Assembly: GCA_030068145.1 (NCBI GenBank)
Contig: JAPJBO010000072.1
Span: 166,001 to 230,000 of the forward strand
Direction: 5' to 3'
Length of the DNA: 64,000 nt
From: Diplonema papillatum
Lineage: Eukaryota > Euglenozoa > Diplonemea > Diplonemida > Diplonemidae
Shown here piece by piece: positions 55,091 through 64,000 of the stretch. The position numbers and the translations under genes are program-made. Numbering within the stretch: the stretch's first letter is position 1; each line of letters begins with the position of its first letter. The notes beneath the pieces were generated by a model. That model was not told the DNA's origin, made no database searches, and saw nothing but the letters and a program-made list of their open reading frames with translations.

Positions 55091-55975
55091 TCAGTTCGCA
55101 GGTTCGCAGGCTTGCTGGCACTCGGCTTCGCCGGAGGACGCGCTGGACTTGACCGGGGAATCGGGGGGGTCGGTTTGGCCGTCGGCGACTGCCGGGCGCT
55201 CGTGCATTCTTCGCTTCCGAGAGTAGATGTGGATGCGGCGGCAGTGCTCGTTCTTGTGCGGGCAGGTCTCCGTCAGGAACTCGAAGCAGCGGAAGAGGTG
55301 CGACTGGCTAGCGTGCAGCTTCCACGGGATGTCGCACTCTCGGCAGCGGAGCATCGTGAAGCTGTTCTTCGCGCGGATCGAATCCCACGAGTTGTGCTGG
55401 CAAGGCGCCTCTGGCGCCATAATAGGCGTCGTCGGCACGCACGACCGAAGCGTCATGATGTCGCGGTCGAGATCAAAGTCGCTCGACCTCGGAGAAATCA
55501 TGCAGGAATACGCCAACCCGAATCGAATGGACACTGTAAACCTCCTGTGGCTATGCTCAACCGGACTGCCATCCCGCTTGATTTTCACACCAAAATCGAT
55601 CGTGAACGTCTCGGGGGAGATCAGCTGGACTTCGTGGAGGACGTCCCACTCAACCCCGGCGGAGGGGTCTTTGTAGTACCCGTTGATGACGTTGTTCCAG
55701 TATTCGACCAGGCCTTGCTTCGAGTGGCAGGAGCGGTCCTCGCTCCGGTCCAAGAGCTTACCGGCGACGACGAAGAGGAGGTCGTCGGCGAAGAACTTGT
55801 CAACCCACTCTTGGAACCACCCGCCGTCCATCGACTGGAACATCTCGCCGAGGACGTGCTCGATGGCCTTCATGCGGATTTTCTCCTCGCACCCGCCGTG
55901 GCACTCCGTGCTGGGCAGTCCCCATGCATTGCCGGTGGGCACCCCGCTGGGCTGCGCCAGCTTCATGCCGTCCAA
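55091..55975 (-). CDS. CCCH zinc-finger protein with putative NTF2-like domain, paralog 2
   Basis: 294 residues, colinear with the 17970-18854 product (about 40% identity). NTF2-like part about 33-155: HVLGEMFQSM, GGWFQEWVDKFFADDLLFVV, EYWNNVING, then FGVKIKRDG and RRFTVSI. Zinc part: CQHNSWDSIRAKN (192-204) with CREC (211-214), then finger C230-x7-C238-x6-C245-x3-H249 and SRKRRMH. A Ser/Pro/Glu-rich tail of about 35 residues is absent from paralog 1. All metal ligands are conserved between the copies, so both are probably functional. Likely role: RNA binding, by family inference only. Start chosen at the ATG at 55975; no in-frame ATG precedes it before a stop. Upstream lies a tandem array of its own 5' fragments. 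Confidence 0.8.
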   Translation of the reverse strand: MDGMKLAQPSGVPTGNAWGLPSTECHGGCEEKIRMKAIEHVLGEMFQSMDGGWFQEWVDKFFADDLLFVVAGKLLDRSEDRSCHSKQGLVEYWNNVINGYYKDPSAGVEWDVLHEVQLISPETFTIDFGVKIKRDGSPVEHSHRRFTVSIRFGLAYSCMISPRSSDFDLDRDIMTLRSCVPTTPIMAPEAPCQHNSWDSIRAKNSFTMLRCRECDIPWKLHASQSHLFRCFEFLTETCPHKNEHCRRIHIYSRKRRMHERPAVADGQTDPPDSPVKSSASSGEAECQQACEPAN

Positions 55976-56337
55976 ATTGGCGGGGCGAACCGTCTTGCCT
56001 GCCTTTGGAGAGGTGTGTCAAACCCTCTCTGTCGCGCCGGAGCTATTATGTGGACTTTTTTTTTTTTTTTAAGTGTTCCTTTCCCCCTCTCCGCTCTCTC
56101 TGCCCCCCGCGGGGTTTGCGCGAGAGCGGAAGGTAGGGGCTTTGTTTCGTTGGTTGTGGGGGTTTCTGTGTTTTGTTTTGTTTTCGAGGCTGGGATAGCT
56201 TCGCTTTCTTTTTTTCTTCTTTTTCGTGTACGCTTCCTTTATTCCTGCGTTGCACGATGGGTGGTGTGGTAGACAATTGTGTCGTTTACGAATTTGTAAA
56301 GGCTGGCGTGAAGAGGATACAGAGACTAGCAACAAAC
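55976..56337. other. Upstream flank of zinc-finger gene 2
   Basis: Would contain the promoter of the minus-strand gene. Poly-T (56055-56070) and a CT-rich stretch. Nothing specific recognised. Confidence 0.35.
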
Positions 56338-57690
56338 GACTGGAACATCTCGCCGATGACGTGCTCGATGGCCTTCATGCGAGTTTTCTCCTCGCACCTC
56401 CGTGATGGTCCTTTCCTTTCTGCGTGCTATGTGACGGTCCCGCAGCAAATTCCTTGCTGCATCAGCATCTACGCATGGCACAGCTGCTCTGCGCTTTGAC
56501 CGCGGTCTACCTTGAGCACCTGGTTAGTTGAACTCACTACTCCGAGGATCTACTGCGCTGTACCTTGGGCAGCTGCACTCCCTTTCTTCGCTCTGCGTCA
56601 TTATTTTCCTGACCCTGAGGTTTTTCAAACGCCGAACGAAAAGGGCTCGGTTTCTTTGCATTGCGGCGACGACAAAGAGGAGGCCGCCCGAGAAGAACTT
56701 GTAGACCCGCTCTTGGAGCCACCCGCACGCCGTGGCCCTCCCCGTGCTGGTCCTTTCCTTTCTGCGTGCTACGTGAGCAACGGTCCCGCAGCAAATTCCT
56801 TGCTGCATCTGCTTCTACGCATGGCATACACCATGTTGCATGGCTCCTTCCTGCAAAGCACCACTCTGTGCATTTACGGCGAGTGGCAGAGGTACGGAAA
56901 ATCACAGCTGCTCTGCCCTGTCTACTTGCGCACCGGGTTCTTCGTTCTGCGTCATTATTTTTCCTGACCCTAAGGTTTTTTAAACGCCGAACGAAAAGGG
57001 CTCGGTTTCTTTGCATTGCGGCGACGACAAAGAGGAGGTCGCCCGAGAAGAACTTGTAGACCCGCTCTTGGAGCCCCCCGCACCCGCCGTGGCCCTCCCC
57101 GTGCTGGTCCCTTCCTTTCTGCGTGCTACGTGAGCAACGGTCCCGCAGCAAATTCCTTGCTGCATCTGCATCTACGCATGGCACAGCTGCTCTGCGCTTT
57201 GACCGCGGTCTACCTTGAGCACCTGGTTAGTTGAACTCACTACTCCGAGGATCTGCTGCTCTATGTGCCTTGGGCAGCTGCGCTCCCTTTCTTCGCTCTG
57301 CTTCATTATTTTTCCTGACCCTAAGGTTTTTTAAACGCCGAACGAAAAGGGCTCGGTTTCTTTGCATTGCGGCGACGACAAAGAGGAGGTCGCCCGAGAA
57401 GAACTTGTAGACCCGCACCCGCCGTGGCCCTCCCCGTGCTGGTCCCTTCCTTTCTGCGTGCTACGTGAGCAACGGTCCCGCAGCAAATTCCTTGCTGCAT
57501 CTGCTTCTACGCATGGCATACACCATGTTGCATGCCTCCTTCCTGCAAAGCACCACTCTGTGCATTTACGGCGAGTGGCTAAGGTACGGAAATCACAGCT
57601 GCTCTGCCCTGTCTACTTGCGCAGCGGGTTCTTCGCTCTGCGTCATTATTTTTCTGACACTGAGGTTTTATTAAACGCTGATCGAAAAGG
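56338..57690 (-). pseudogene. Tandem array of zinc-finger-gene 5' fragments
   Basis: About four units of 335-357 bp (anchor GTGCTACGTGAGCAACGG or its variant at 56424, 56766, 57123 and 57458). The first carries a copy of the gene segment CGATGGCCTTCATGCG; later ones carry the segment encoding W-x-QExVxKFFxxxLLFVVA in the gene (GGCGACGACAAAGAGGAGG at about 56664, 57021 and 57371). No unit contains the zinc fingers. The array arose by capturing two exon pieces and then duplicating. Confidence 0.75.
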
Positions 57691-57717
57691 GCTCGGTTTC
57701 TTTGTATTGGAGACGGC

Positions 57718-57742
57718 GCAGCAGCTGCTGCTGCTGCTGCTG
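57718..57742. repeat. Short (CTG)n tract
   Basis: GCAGCTGCTGCTGCTGCTGC, about eight CTG units. Confidence 0.9.
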
Positions 57743-57782
57743 TTGGTCCATTTTCTTTTCGCGGTTTTTTTTTTTTTTTTTC

Positions 57783-58739
57783 GGAGAAAACCATAAGGGA
57801 AGCACTTAAGTCGGGAAAATATTTATCGGAAACTGTTTCCGATAAATATTTTTTTTTGTTTCCGATAAATATTTTTTTTGTTTCCGATAAATATTTTTTT
57901 GTTTCCGATAAATATTTTTTGTTTCCGATAAATATTTTTTTGTTTCCGATAAATATTTTTTTGTTTCCGATAAATATTTTTCTGTTTCCGATAAGTATTG
58001 ATCACTTTGGCAGTAGGTTCACCTACTTCGTCCCGTGGACGACCGCGACGAAGCCAAATACGATCGTTTTTCTATCTAGTTTCGGGTCGAAAGCCTCCCC
58101 AGCAAAGGCTGTTCAATTTTCAACACCAGATACGCAAACCTTTTCGAATGCAGCACACGGGTATCCAACAAGTGACATCTAACTATCTGGTTGCATTGAG
58201 CAGTATCCGGATCTGAAAGCTGAAGACTTTGTACCACTTCACCGCGACAAAGGTCACGAACGCAGTTGCAGTAAAACTGCGTCTTGCGCACGAGCGCGGA
58301 AATCCGCCACCCACCATTCGGCTAGATATTGCAAGAACACAACTGCAAAGCTTACTACAAACGGATAGTGTTACAAAGGCGAACGAATCATGCGAGAACC
58401 TACGTAGGGGCCCCTCAACAGCTTTCAGAACGGCAAGTCAAGAAAAGGATAAGTTTGCACATTCTACTTCCGTCTGATCTGCATGTTCCCCAGTTCTACC
58501 CTTCGTTGATCTGTTGTGTGTATTCGCAACGACTTCATCCGGTCCTACGCGGCCCCAATACGACAAAACTGCATGCGGTCCTGACCAGGTAACATCCTCC
58601 TACCTGAAAATGTCTAACCACGACTACGGATTTGGTGCCATCGAGGCAGCCATGGAGTGTAAGTATGCCAACGGGGCTTAGTAGTATCGTTCCGATAAAT
58701 ATTTTCCCCACTTAAGTGCTTCCGATATGGTTTTGTCTC
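57783..58739. mobile_element. TIR-G element with GATAAATATT subterminal array
   Basis: GAGAAAACCATAAGGGAAGC at the left and (reverse complement) GAGACAAAACCATATCGGAA at the right, continuing GCACTTAAGT and GGGAAAATATTTATCGGAA on both. Nine tandem GTTTCCGATAAATATTTTTT units at 57828-57995 at the left, one at the right. Flanked on both sides by T17 tracts. Interior 58000-58680 has no recognised gene. Confidence 0.85.
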
Positions 58740-58904
58740 TTTTTTTTTTTTTTTTTTGGCGCAGATTCGGGAGCGAGGAAAGCGGACGCTCTCTGGGCAA
58801 GACCCGGCCATGGGGCAAAATAGCACGAAACGTACTCAGCGCAAGTTTGCCGCATCTTCAGAAGAACTGAACCCGAATTCGCCGCATGTCGCGTTGAAAC
58901 AGGG
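58740..58904. other. Spacer
   Basis: T18 tract, then unassigned sequence leading to the candidate exon. Confidence 0.3.
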
Positions 58905-59109
58905 ATGTGTTTACGTTTGTTGGGCACGTTGCTGGCCGCATGTGTTGTTGGGGCACTAATTCAGGACGTGTCTGGGCAGGAAGAGGACGTGCGTCATCGA
59001 AAAACACGTGTTTCGATGCTCCGTCGATTGTTGTTGGTTCGACGAAGCCACGCTGTGTGCGTCTCACGTTTGCCACAGTTCGTCAGAGGTTGCAACTGGT
59101 CACGGTTGC
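58905..59109 (+). CDS. Candidate signal-peptide exon cut by SIR1
   Basis: From the ATG at 58905 the frame reads MCLRLLGTLLAACVVGALI, a good signal-peptide hydrophobic core, then QDVSGQEEDVRHRK, a plausible cleavage region and charged start of a mature protein, then an Arg-rich stretch. After about 68 codons it runs into SIR1 (59110). Downstream exons are not identified. It may be a real first exon, or chance. Confidence 0.3.
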
Positions 59110-59212
59110 AAAAAATACTCGAGGGACTGCCTTGTGCTCATTTCGACGGAGGCTAGAGGGGGAGAAAACAATCCAACTTCACCACACCAAGTGTTTCCTA
59201 CAAAGGCAGTAA
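59110..59212 (+). repeat. SIR1 repeat, internally deleted
   Basis: AAAAATACTCGAGGGACTGC through GGGGGAGAAAACAAT, then directly TTTCCTACAAAGGCAG; about 120 bp of the middle is missing. Confidence 0.85.
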
Positions 59213-59825
59213 GAACAGCTCACCGTTCGGCACCGGAAATCCTCACAGTTGCCGCGCTTTCGTCCGGACACGCAACAGCCAAGCTTGATTCTAGGGTGCA
59301 AGTGAGACGCCGTGACGGTAAGCGATCCGTGCAAGCGGATGAGCGATCGTTGCTCCACGTTTGGGCCTTACGACGAGGCGTGACCCCTGACAGCGAGCCT
59401 CTGACGGCCAGGTTTCAAGGCGCTGCCTGCAACGGTGAAGTCTAGCCTGAGAAGCTGCAGATGAAAGCAGGGGATTGGCTACTGTTACCAAATTCGGCCC
59501 CGCGGTCCGAATCTGGCACTACGGGCCGAGGCCCTAAAAGAGAAATGGTGCTGCCGGCTCTGGTGTGTCGGTCCGAATCAGACAGCGACCAAAAAGTGTG
59601 CGGGATGTCAACCGTCGGCTCGGGCGCACAAACCTGCAGGATCTGCAGGCTCCGGTCGCCTTCTTCGAAGGGGGGGAACCGACGAAAATGTGCAAGAAAT
59701 ACGGCTTCGGTGGCTGTTTCACAGCGGCAGCTTCGGCACATCGACGCCGTGCGGGGCGAGGGTGGAAGGGTGCAGCTGAAGACATATGAGACGATGCCAA
59801 ACCCCCCCCCCCCCCCTTTGCACTA
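59213..59825. other. Unassigned region
   Basis: Several overlapping frames of 60-120 codons on both strands; none recognised. Ends in a C14 tract (59803-59816). Confidence 0.35.
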
Positions 59826-61296
59826 ATCACGGTGCAGTAGTAAACTTGTAAAATGACCCTTTTGCTAGTAAATTTACTAGTAAAAATATTTACTAGTAAA
59901 ATTTACACTTTTACTAGTAAAATTTACAAGTGCACTTGTAAATTTTACTAGTGCACTAGTAAAAATTACAAGTGAATTCAGGTGTTTTTCAGTCCAAAAC
60001 AGTGATTTGTAGGGGGTTTTGCGTGAAAAACTGCGCGATCGAAAACTGGGGAGGTTTGGTCGATGTGCACTACCCCTCGGACTGAGTTGGGCAGGGTTGT
60101 TGGGAGCCTTTATGGGAATCATCTCCCCTGATATACAGCCGCGCCGTTGAAAAAGGATGAGAGGAGCGGCGCGCACCCAACTGGAACTGTGCGCACTGTC
60201 CAGCCCCTTTACCCTGAGACTTTTGTTGAGCTAGTTGACAGCTGCCGAGGAAAAGAGTCTACAAAATGAGAAGAAACAGAGGCAAGAGAGACGCACTGTG
60301 AGTGGTGTCGTGCCAAATTCACAACAGTGAAACACACTCTACAATGGCGACGTGAGCGGGGAGCGAGAAACCTGGGCAGAAGCGACCACCTGACTGTTGC
60401 GAATACTTCCAGTCGGTCCGAGCATGCCTGCCACTTCCCGACACGCTTCGGCACGGGCTTTGCCCAAGCAGGGATCTTGACATTGTTGTTGCCGCAGTAA
60501 GGAGTTCCACACAGCCCGTCAATGTAACACTCGGGCTCGACCATAGTAGTCAGAAACTTGTGAGGTTTCGTAAACATGAAAAAGCGGACGAGGCAGCAGG
60601 AAGAGTGCTGAACGGACGAAGCGTCTTTGATGTGAATCGGTCTACCATGATGCAGGCCTCCAATATGTATGCGCCCAAGATGCCGCCGGCCTAGTGCAGA
60701 TGGAAGAGATCGGCAGGTTTGCACGGGGGACCCTCGAGCATCAGAGGAACCGCAGACTCCGAGAGCAGCATCAACGGCAAGACGCTGCACCAACTCCGGA
60801 GGTCCAGCGGAGCAGTGCGCTAGTGAGGCAATCGATTCTACAAAACGGCACAACGGAGATATGTGGTTTAGGGTGCAACGAAAAGGCCACCTCTCAACAC
60901 ATTCTGACAGCGGGCGACAGCGCACCTTAGATGGTTTCAGCCGGAGGCGGACCAAAGGCCGGTGTTCGGGCACCCACCCGAATGCAGGCCCTGGACGCCT
61001 ATGCGAAGGGAACCACGCGGTAATCCGGAGAGTGGCTCTACGCGTTGCCCGGGAGACAAGTGCGCTGAATGGGCAACATGGGCCCTACAAGCATACACCC
61101 CAAGAACCAACGACAATAAAATGAAGCAGTAGGCACACCGCGTTCGTTCCCAACACCCCGACCCGACCAAGCAACCACCAAACCCCAAGAAGTACTAATC
61201 TCACGGCAACAGCCCAAACAACTTCCCCCAGCACCCTCGTGTGACAAGAATCCTCCAGTCCTCGAAACCCCCCGTGAATCTTCCATACCATAAGCA

Positions 61297-61412
61297 GAAG
61301 AAAGTTGGACCGGAAATATGTTGGACCGAAAATATGTTGGACCGGACAAAGGTTGGACCGCGGACGACCAAAACAATTGGACCATTTTGTCCGGTCCAAC
61401 ATATTTCCGCCC
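61297..61412. mobile_element. Foldback MITE, GTTGGACCG arms, copy 1
   Basis: Multiple GTTGGACCGGAAATATG-like words followed by the inverse TTTTGTCCGGTCCAACATAT; about 115 bp, nested in TIR-I. Confidence 0.75.
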
Positions 61413-61861
61413 AGGCACGTATCCACTTAGGCGGGGTTGGGTCGATGGGCATGAGGTAAAAAAATGTCCCGTGACAAATGAGTAGTCAGGCGCGAGAGAT
61501 GCGTGGGTTTCTTCTTGAGCGTACTAAGATCGTCGTTTATTGGCGGCTCATACTTTTTCCTTCACGGTCAGCCAACCTCGAGCCTCCTCGTTTGCACTCT
61601 GCATTTTTGCGTTTGCACTCTACCAAAGCAATGGGACAGACGGTGGACGCATCTTGGTCCACCCTCGGCACTGACCAACCGCAACCGGTCGCGATCAAAC
61701 ATCCTTCCACGCAAGGAAGATCTTGTGATTCCAGTGCAAGTTGCTGGAGGGAACTCAGCGGGTTACGCAGCGCCGCGCAGTGTTCGGGAACTCCTGGCGG
61801 CGGACCCATGCGCGACTACGGAGTGGAGCGAGTGCCAGCCGCAAAACTGCACGAAGCCCCC

Positions 61862-61950
61862 GAAAAAAGTTGGCCGGACAAAAGTTGGACCACCAGAGCC
61901 CAAAATAGGTGAGTTGGACCATTTTGTCCGGTCCAACTTATTTCCGTTTA
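61862..61950. mobile_element. Foldback MITE, GTTGGACC arms, copy 2
   Basis: AAAGTTGGCCGGACAAAAG and the inverse ATTTTGTCCGGTCCAACTTA, about 90 bp. Ends in TATTTCCG like copy 1. Confidence 0.75.
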
Positions 61951-62671
61951 CGGTGTTTGCCTTTCAGAGTTGACCGCACTGTTGCCCACGACTCAGTCCA
62001 AAAAATGGATGCCAAGCCTGTCCGGCATAAGACGCACGCAGGCAGAGATATTCGTAACCTCCTGGGCCAAACGCAAGATACCAGAGCATCTTTTGCCGTG
62101 CAATGGCGCCCATCTATTTCTGGTACCAGGACGTACCTGTGCACGACTCTGCTCTGAGAGGACAAGGACGCCTCCTCCCTCGCGCTCCGTCTGTTCCGAT
62201 GTTATTGTCCCGTGTTCCCACCGCATCGAGCCAAAGGGGGGTCGTGTTCGAGTGTTCACGTTTGCCTTGGAGTGGGGGAAACCTGGATTGACGCGGTCTG
62301 CCTAAGCGCGGGGCTCTCAAGCACTGCGTTGACACTTTGCTATGCTCTCCCAGCCCCATTTTGATGAGTTAGGTGAAAAAGAAGCCGGTTCTTCTGAATG
62401 TGTGCTTCACTTGCCACAGTTTCTTCTTGTTTTACCCCAAAACACCTGCCAAAACACCTGAAATCACTTGTAAATTTTACTAGTGCACTTGTAAATTTTA
62501 CAAGTGCACTTGTAAATTTTACAAGTGCACTTGTAAAATTTACTAGTGGCACTTGTAAACCATTTTCACTTGTAAAACCACTAGTAAATTTACTAGTGAA
62601 AGCCTTTACTACTGCACCGTGATAAATCTTTTTTTGACGTCACCCTATACTGGCCCCGAGCCCCCATCTGT

Positions 62672-64000
62672 GTGGCCCAAAACGGGTCCCAAACGGTTTT
62701 TGACGGGCTGAGTCGAGGTAAAGGGGTCTCCGAAGGCCCACGAATGGGCCCAGGTGGGCCCAGGTGGGCCCCGGAGCGGGCACTCAGTGCGAGGGGGGGT
62801 GCCCCCAAAATGGGGTCATTTTCAAAGCCTCGCCACTTCTCAAGCTAGTCAAACACCTTCTGGCCTCCAGCGGGAAACCCAGACTACACAACGACAAGAT
62901 CGGCTGTGTTCCGCTGTAGATAGCCACCAGCGGGTCCTCTTGAAGCCGAAGAGTGTTCTCAGGGGTCACAGATAGCCCTACTTGGCCACCCCGCCTGCAG
63001 CGCCTGCGGTGGGCAGGCACACCTTGTAAATAGAGTGGGTGCAGCAGGTGCACCCTGCCTAGAATCCGGCTTTACCAGCAATACTAATTAAGAAAACAGA
63101 TTGACCCAGGGAAACGGAAACTAAGAGAGGGGAAAATGCCAAAGATCACGGGTCTGGAGTTCGTGGAGTCATTGGTGAGAGCAATGCAGAAGTTGTCGCC
63201 GTTTCATGAGGAAACGAGACGTGGTCAGTCCATGCAGAGACGACTCGTAGCCAGCAGGACCTTTTGCGAAAAGGTCTCTGGTGAGGACCTGATCGGTTTA
63301 TTTCTTCTTCGCCCTAATGACAGAGAGGGAGAAGGTTGACATCTGGAAGCGCCTTTTTGGTAGGCTTTCAGAAGCCTTCAACAGCCTTGACGACGAGGCG
63401 AGCCGGTGACGCATCGTGAGTGGTTTGGACTGGGCACGTGCCCGGTACAGGGCTGTTGGAATGGTCGTGGGTGACAATCTCAGGAAGAACCGGGGAAAGG
63501 CTGCCGAGATTGGCGTTGGCGGGAGGCCCACAGTCGTCATCTTGGCTCTTTTGCATTTTTCCACCCTCTATATTTGCGTTTTCCTGGTAAGCACTGTGTT
63601 CTCAAAAGCGGGTGAAGCCAGATTCTAGGCAGGGTGCACTTGCATACCACACATTCTGAGCGTGTGCCTGCCCACTGCTGGCGCTGCACACATGGGGCTA
63701 ACTGTGACCCCCGAGAGCATTCTTCGGCTTCAGGGAACCCGCTGGTGGCTATCTACAGCGGAACACAGCCGATCTTGTCGTTTTGAAGTCTGGGTTTTCC
63801 GCTGGAGGCCAGAAAAGTGTTTGACTAGCTTGAGTAGTGGCGAGGCCCGAAAATGACCCCATTTTGGGGGCTCTCACCCTCGCACTGAGAGCCCGCTCCG
63901 GGGCCCACCTGGGCCCACCTGGGCCCATTCGTGGGCCTTCGGAGACCCCTTTACCTCGACTCAGCCCGTTAAAAACCGTTTGGGACCCGTTTTGGGCCAC
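62672..64000 (+). mobile_element. TIR-J element with inverted arms of at least 400 bp, gene inside
   Basis: Left arm 62672-63073 and right arm 63608-64000 are inverted copies, about 88% identical by eye (GTGGCCCAAAACGGGTCCCA; GGGCCCAGGTGGGCCCAGG; GAAGCCGAAGA). The right end lies beyond the window. The middle (63074-63607) holds the gene at 63136-63628, whose stop codon sits in the first bases of the right arm. Long arms around a single gene fit a Mutator-like or foldback element, but there is no transposase evidence. Confidence 0.75.
63136..63628 (+). CDS. Three-exon gene inside TIR-J, C-terminal membrane segment
   Basis: Exons 63136-63280, 63324-63405 and 63451-63628 (stop TAG) give 134 residues. 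Intron 1 (43 nt) starts GTGAGG and ends CCCTAATGACAG with a pyrimidine stretch; intron 2 (45 nt) starts GTGACG and ends GGTACAG. Phases fit and each unspliced frame would stop at once. The N-terminal about 75 residues look like an amphipathic helical domain (FVESLVRAMQKL, VDIWKRLFGRLSEAFNSLDD). Residues 103-126 (TVVILALLHFSTLYICVFLV...) are a likely transmembrane helix. A GTAAGC at 63588 could be another donor, so the 3' end is tentative. Family not recognised. Confidence 0.5.

Larger units (their letters stand above)
59826..62623. mobile_element. TIR-I element, 2.8 kb, ACTTGTAAATTTTAC arrays
   Basis: ATCACGGTGCAGTAGTAAA at both ends in inverted orientation. Arrays of CACTTGTAAATTTTACTAGT fill about 130 bp inside each end (59855-59975, 62465-62605), followed by an inverted CAGGTGTTTT word. 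This is the layout of hAT transposons and at 2.8 kb it could have been autonomous. Interior frames (60209-60973 minus, 60669-61124 plus, 61503-61973 plus) show no identifiable transposase. Target duplication not clear. Confidence 0.75.

Noticed and set aside
58010-58040. 18S 3'-end match from GCAGTAGGTTCACCTAC
   Set aside because: Only about 14 bp fit and neighbouring sequence does not follow rRNA.
60209-60973. 254-codon minus-strand frame inside TIR-I as a transposase
   Set aside because: No DDE, BED finger or dimerisation motif recognised; half of it mirrors an equally open plus-strand frame.
61650-61920. Thrombospondin type-1 repeat suggested by CATTEWSECQPQNC
   Set aside because: Too short; the CSxTCG..R continuation of TSP1 is missing and the frame runs into a foldback MITE.

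Overview
The window looks like nuclear DNA of a protist with a repeat-rich genome. The evidence is two degenerate 18S rRNA fragments, a gene model that needs 43- and 45-nt GT-AG introns, a paired CCCH zinc-finger gene family, long (TG)n and poly-G/poly-T tracts, and at least a dozen families of short interspersed DNA. The zinc-finger family (CPHNSWDSIRAKK, then CRxC, then a C-x7-C-x6-C-x3-H finger) and the 18S fragment at 17.1-17.3 kb made me think of an alveolate, perhaps a chromerid-like alga. That is an impression and cannot be confirmed here. There is no operon structure, no bacterial-style gene density, and I found no LTR or virus-like element.

Most of the 64 kb is a layered graveyard of non-autonomous TIR DNA transposons and short interspersed repeats. 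At least twelve TIR families can be delimited by their ends. Several have 8-bp target-site duplications and subterminal arrays of short motifs, as expected for hAT-like elements: 4.1/29.9 kb, 13.6/51.2 kb, 10.8/15.8 kb, 26.2 kb, 37.8/39.6 kb, 43.4/49.2 kb, 57.8 kb and 59.8 kb. Two elements with a TA target-site duplication and GGGGGGGTCAA ends sit inside the terminal TA of two hAT-like elements (9.6 and 14.6 kb). The right edge is a long-inverted-repeat element that carries a plausible three-exon gene and runs out of the window.

Genes I can support: two full-length paralogs of the CCCH zinc-finger family (17.97-18.85 kb and 55.09-55.98 kb, both minus), with truncated copies at 14.3 kb and 17.1-17.4 kb and a tandem array of 5' fragments at 56.3-57.7 kb. 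There is a fragment of a ubiquitin-specific-peptidase-like protein ending in a CxxC...RGLxxH...C finger (39.1-39.6 kb, minus). Weaker candidates are a small secreted-protein ORF (12.08-12.39 kb), a signal-peptide-bearing exon cut by a repeat (58.9 kb), a Cys-rich ORF (7.26-7.60 kb), and the basic C-terminal ORF carried by two copies of one transposon family.

Layout: 0-9.5 kb is mosaics of short repeats. 9.5-17.1 kb holds two inverted hAT-like elements with nested TA-type elements. 13.6-18.9 kb is the zinc-finger locus. 19.4-20.4 kb is a 59-bp minisatellite with higher-order structure. 21-37 kb is repeat mosaic with several short tandem duplications. 37.8-40.6 kb holds two copies of a GGGCCC-rich element flanking the peptidase fragment. 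41-54 kb is repeat mosaic with two (TG)n arrays and a hexamer satellite. 55-57.7 kb is the second zinc-finger locus. 57.8-64 kb is three consecutive TIR elements, the last carrying a gene.
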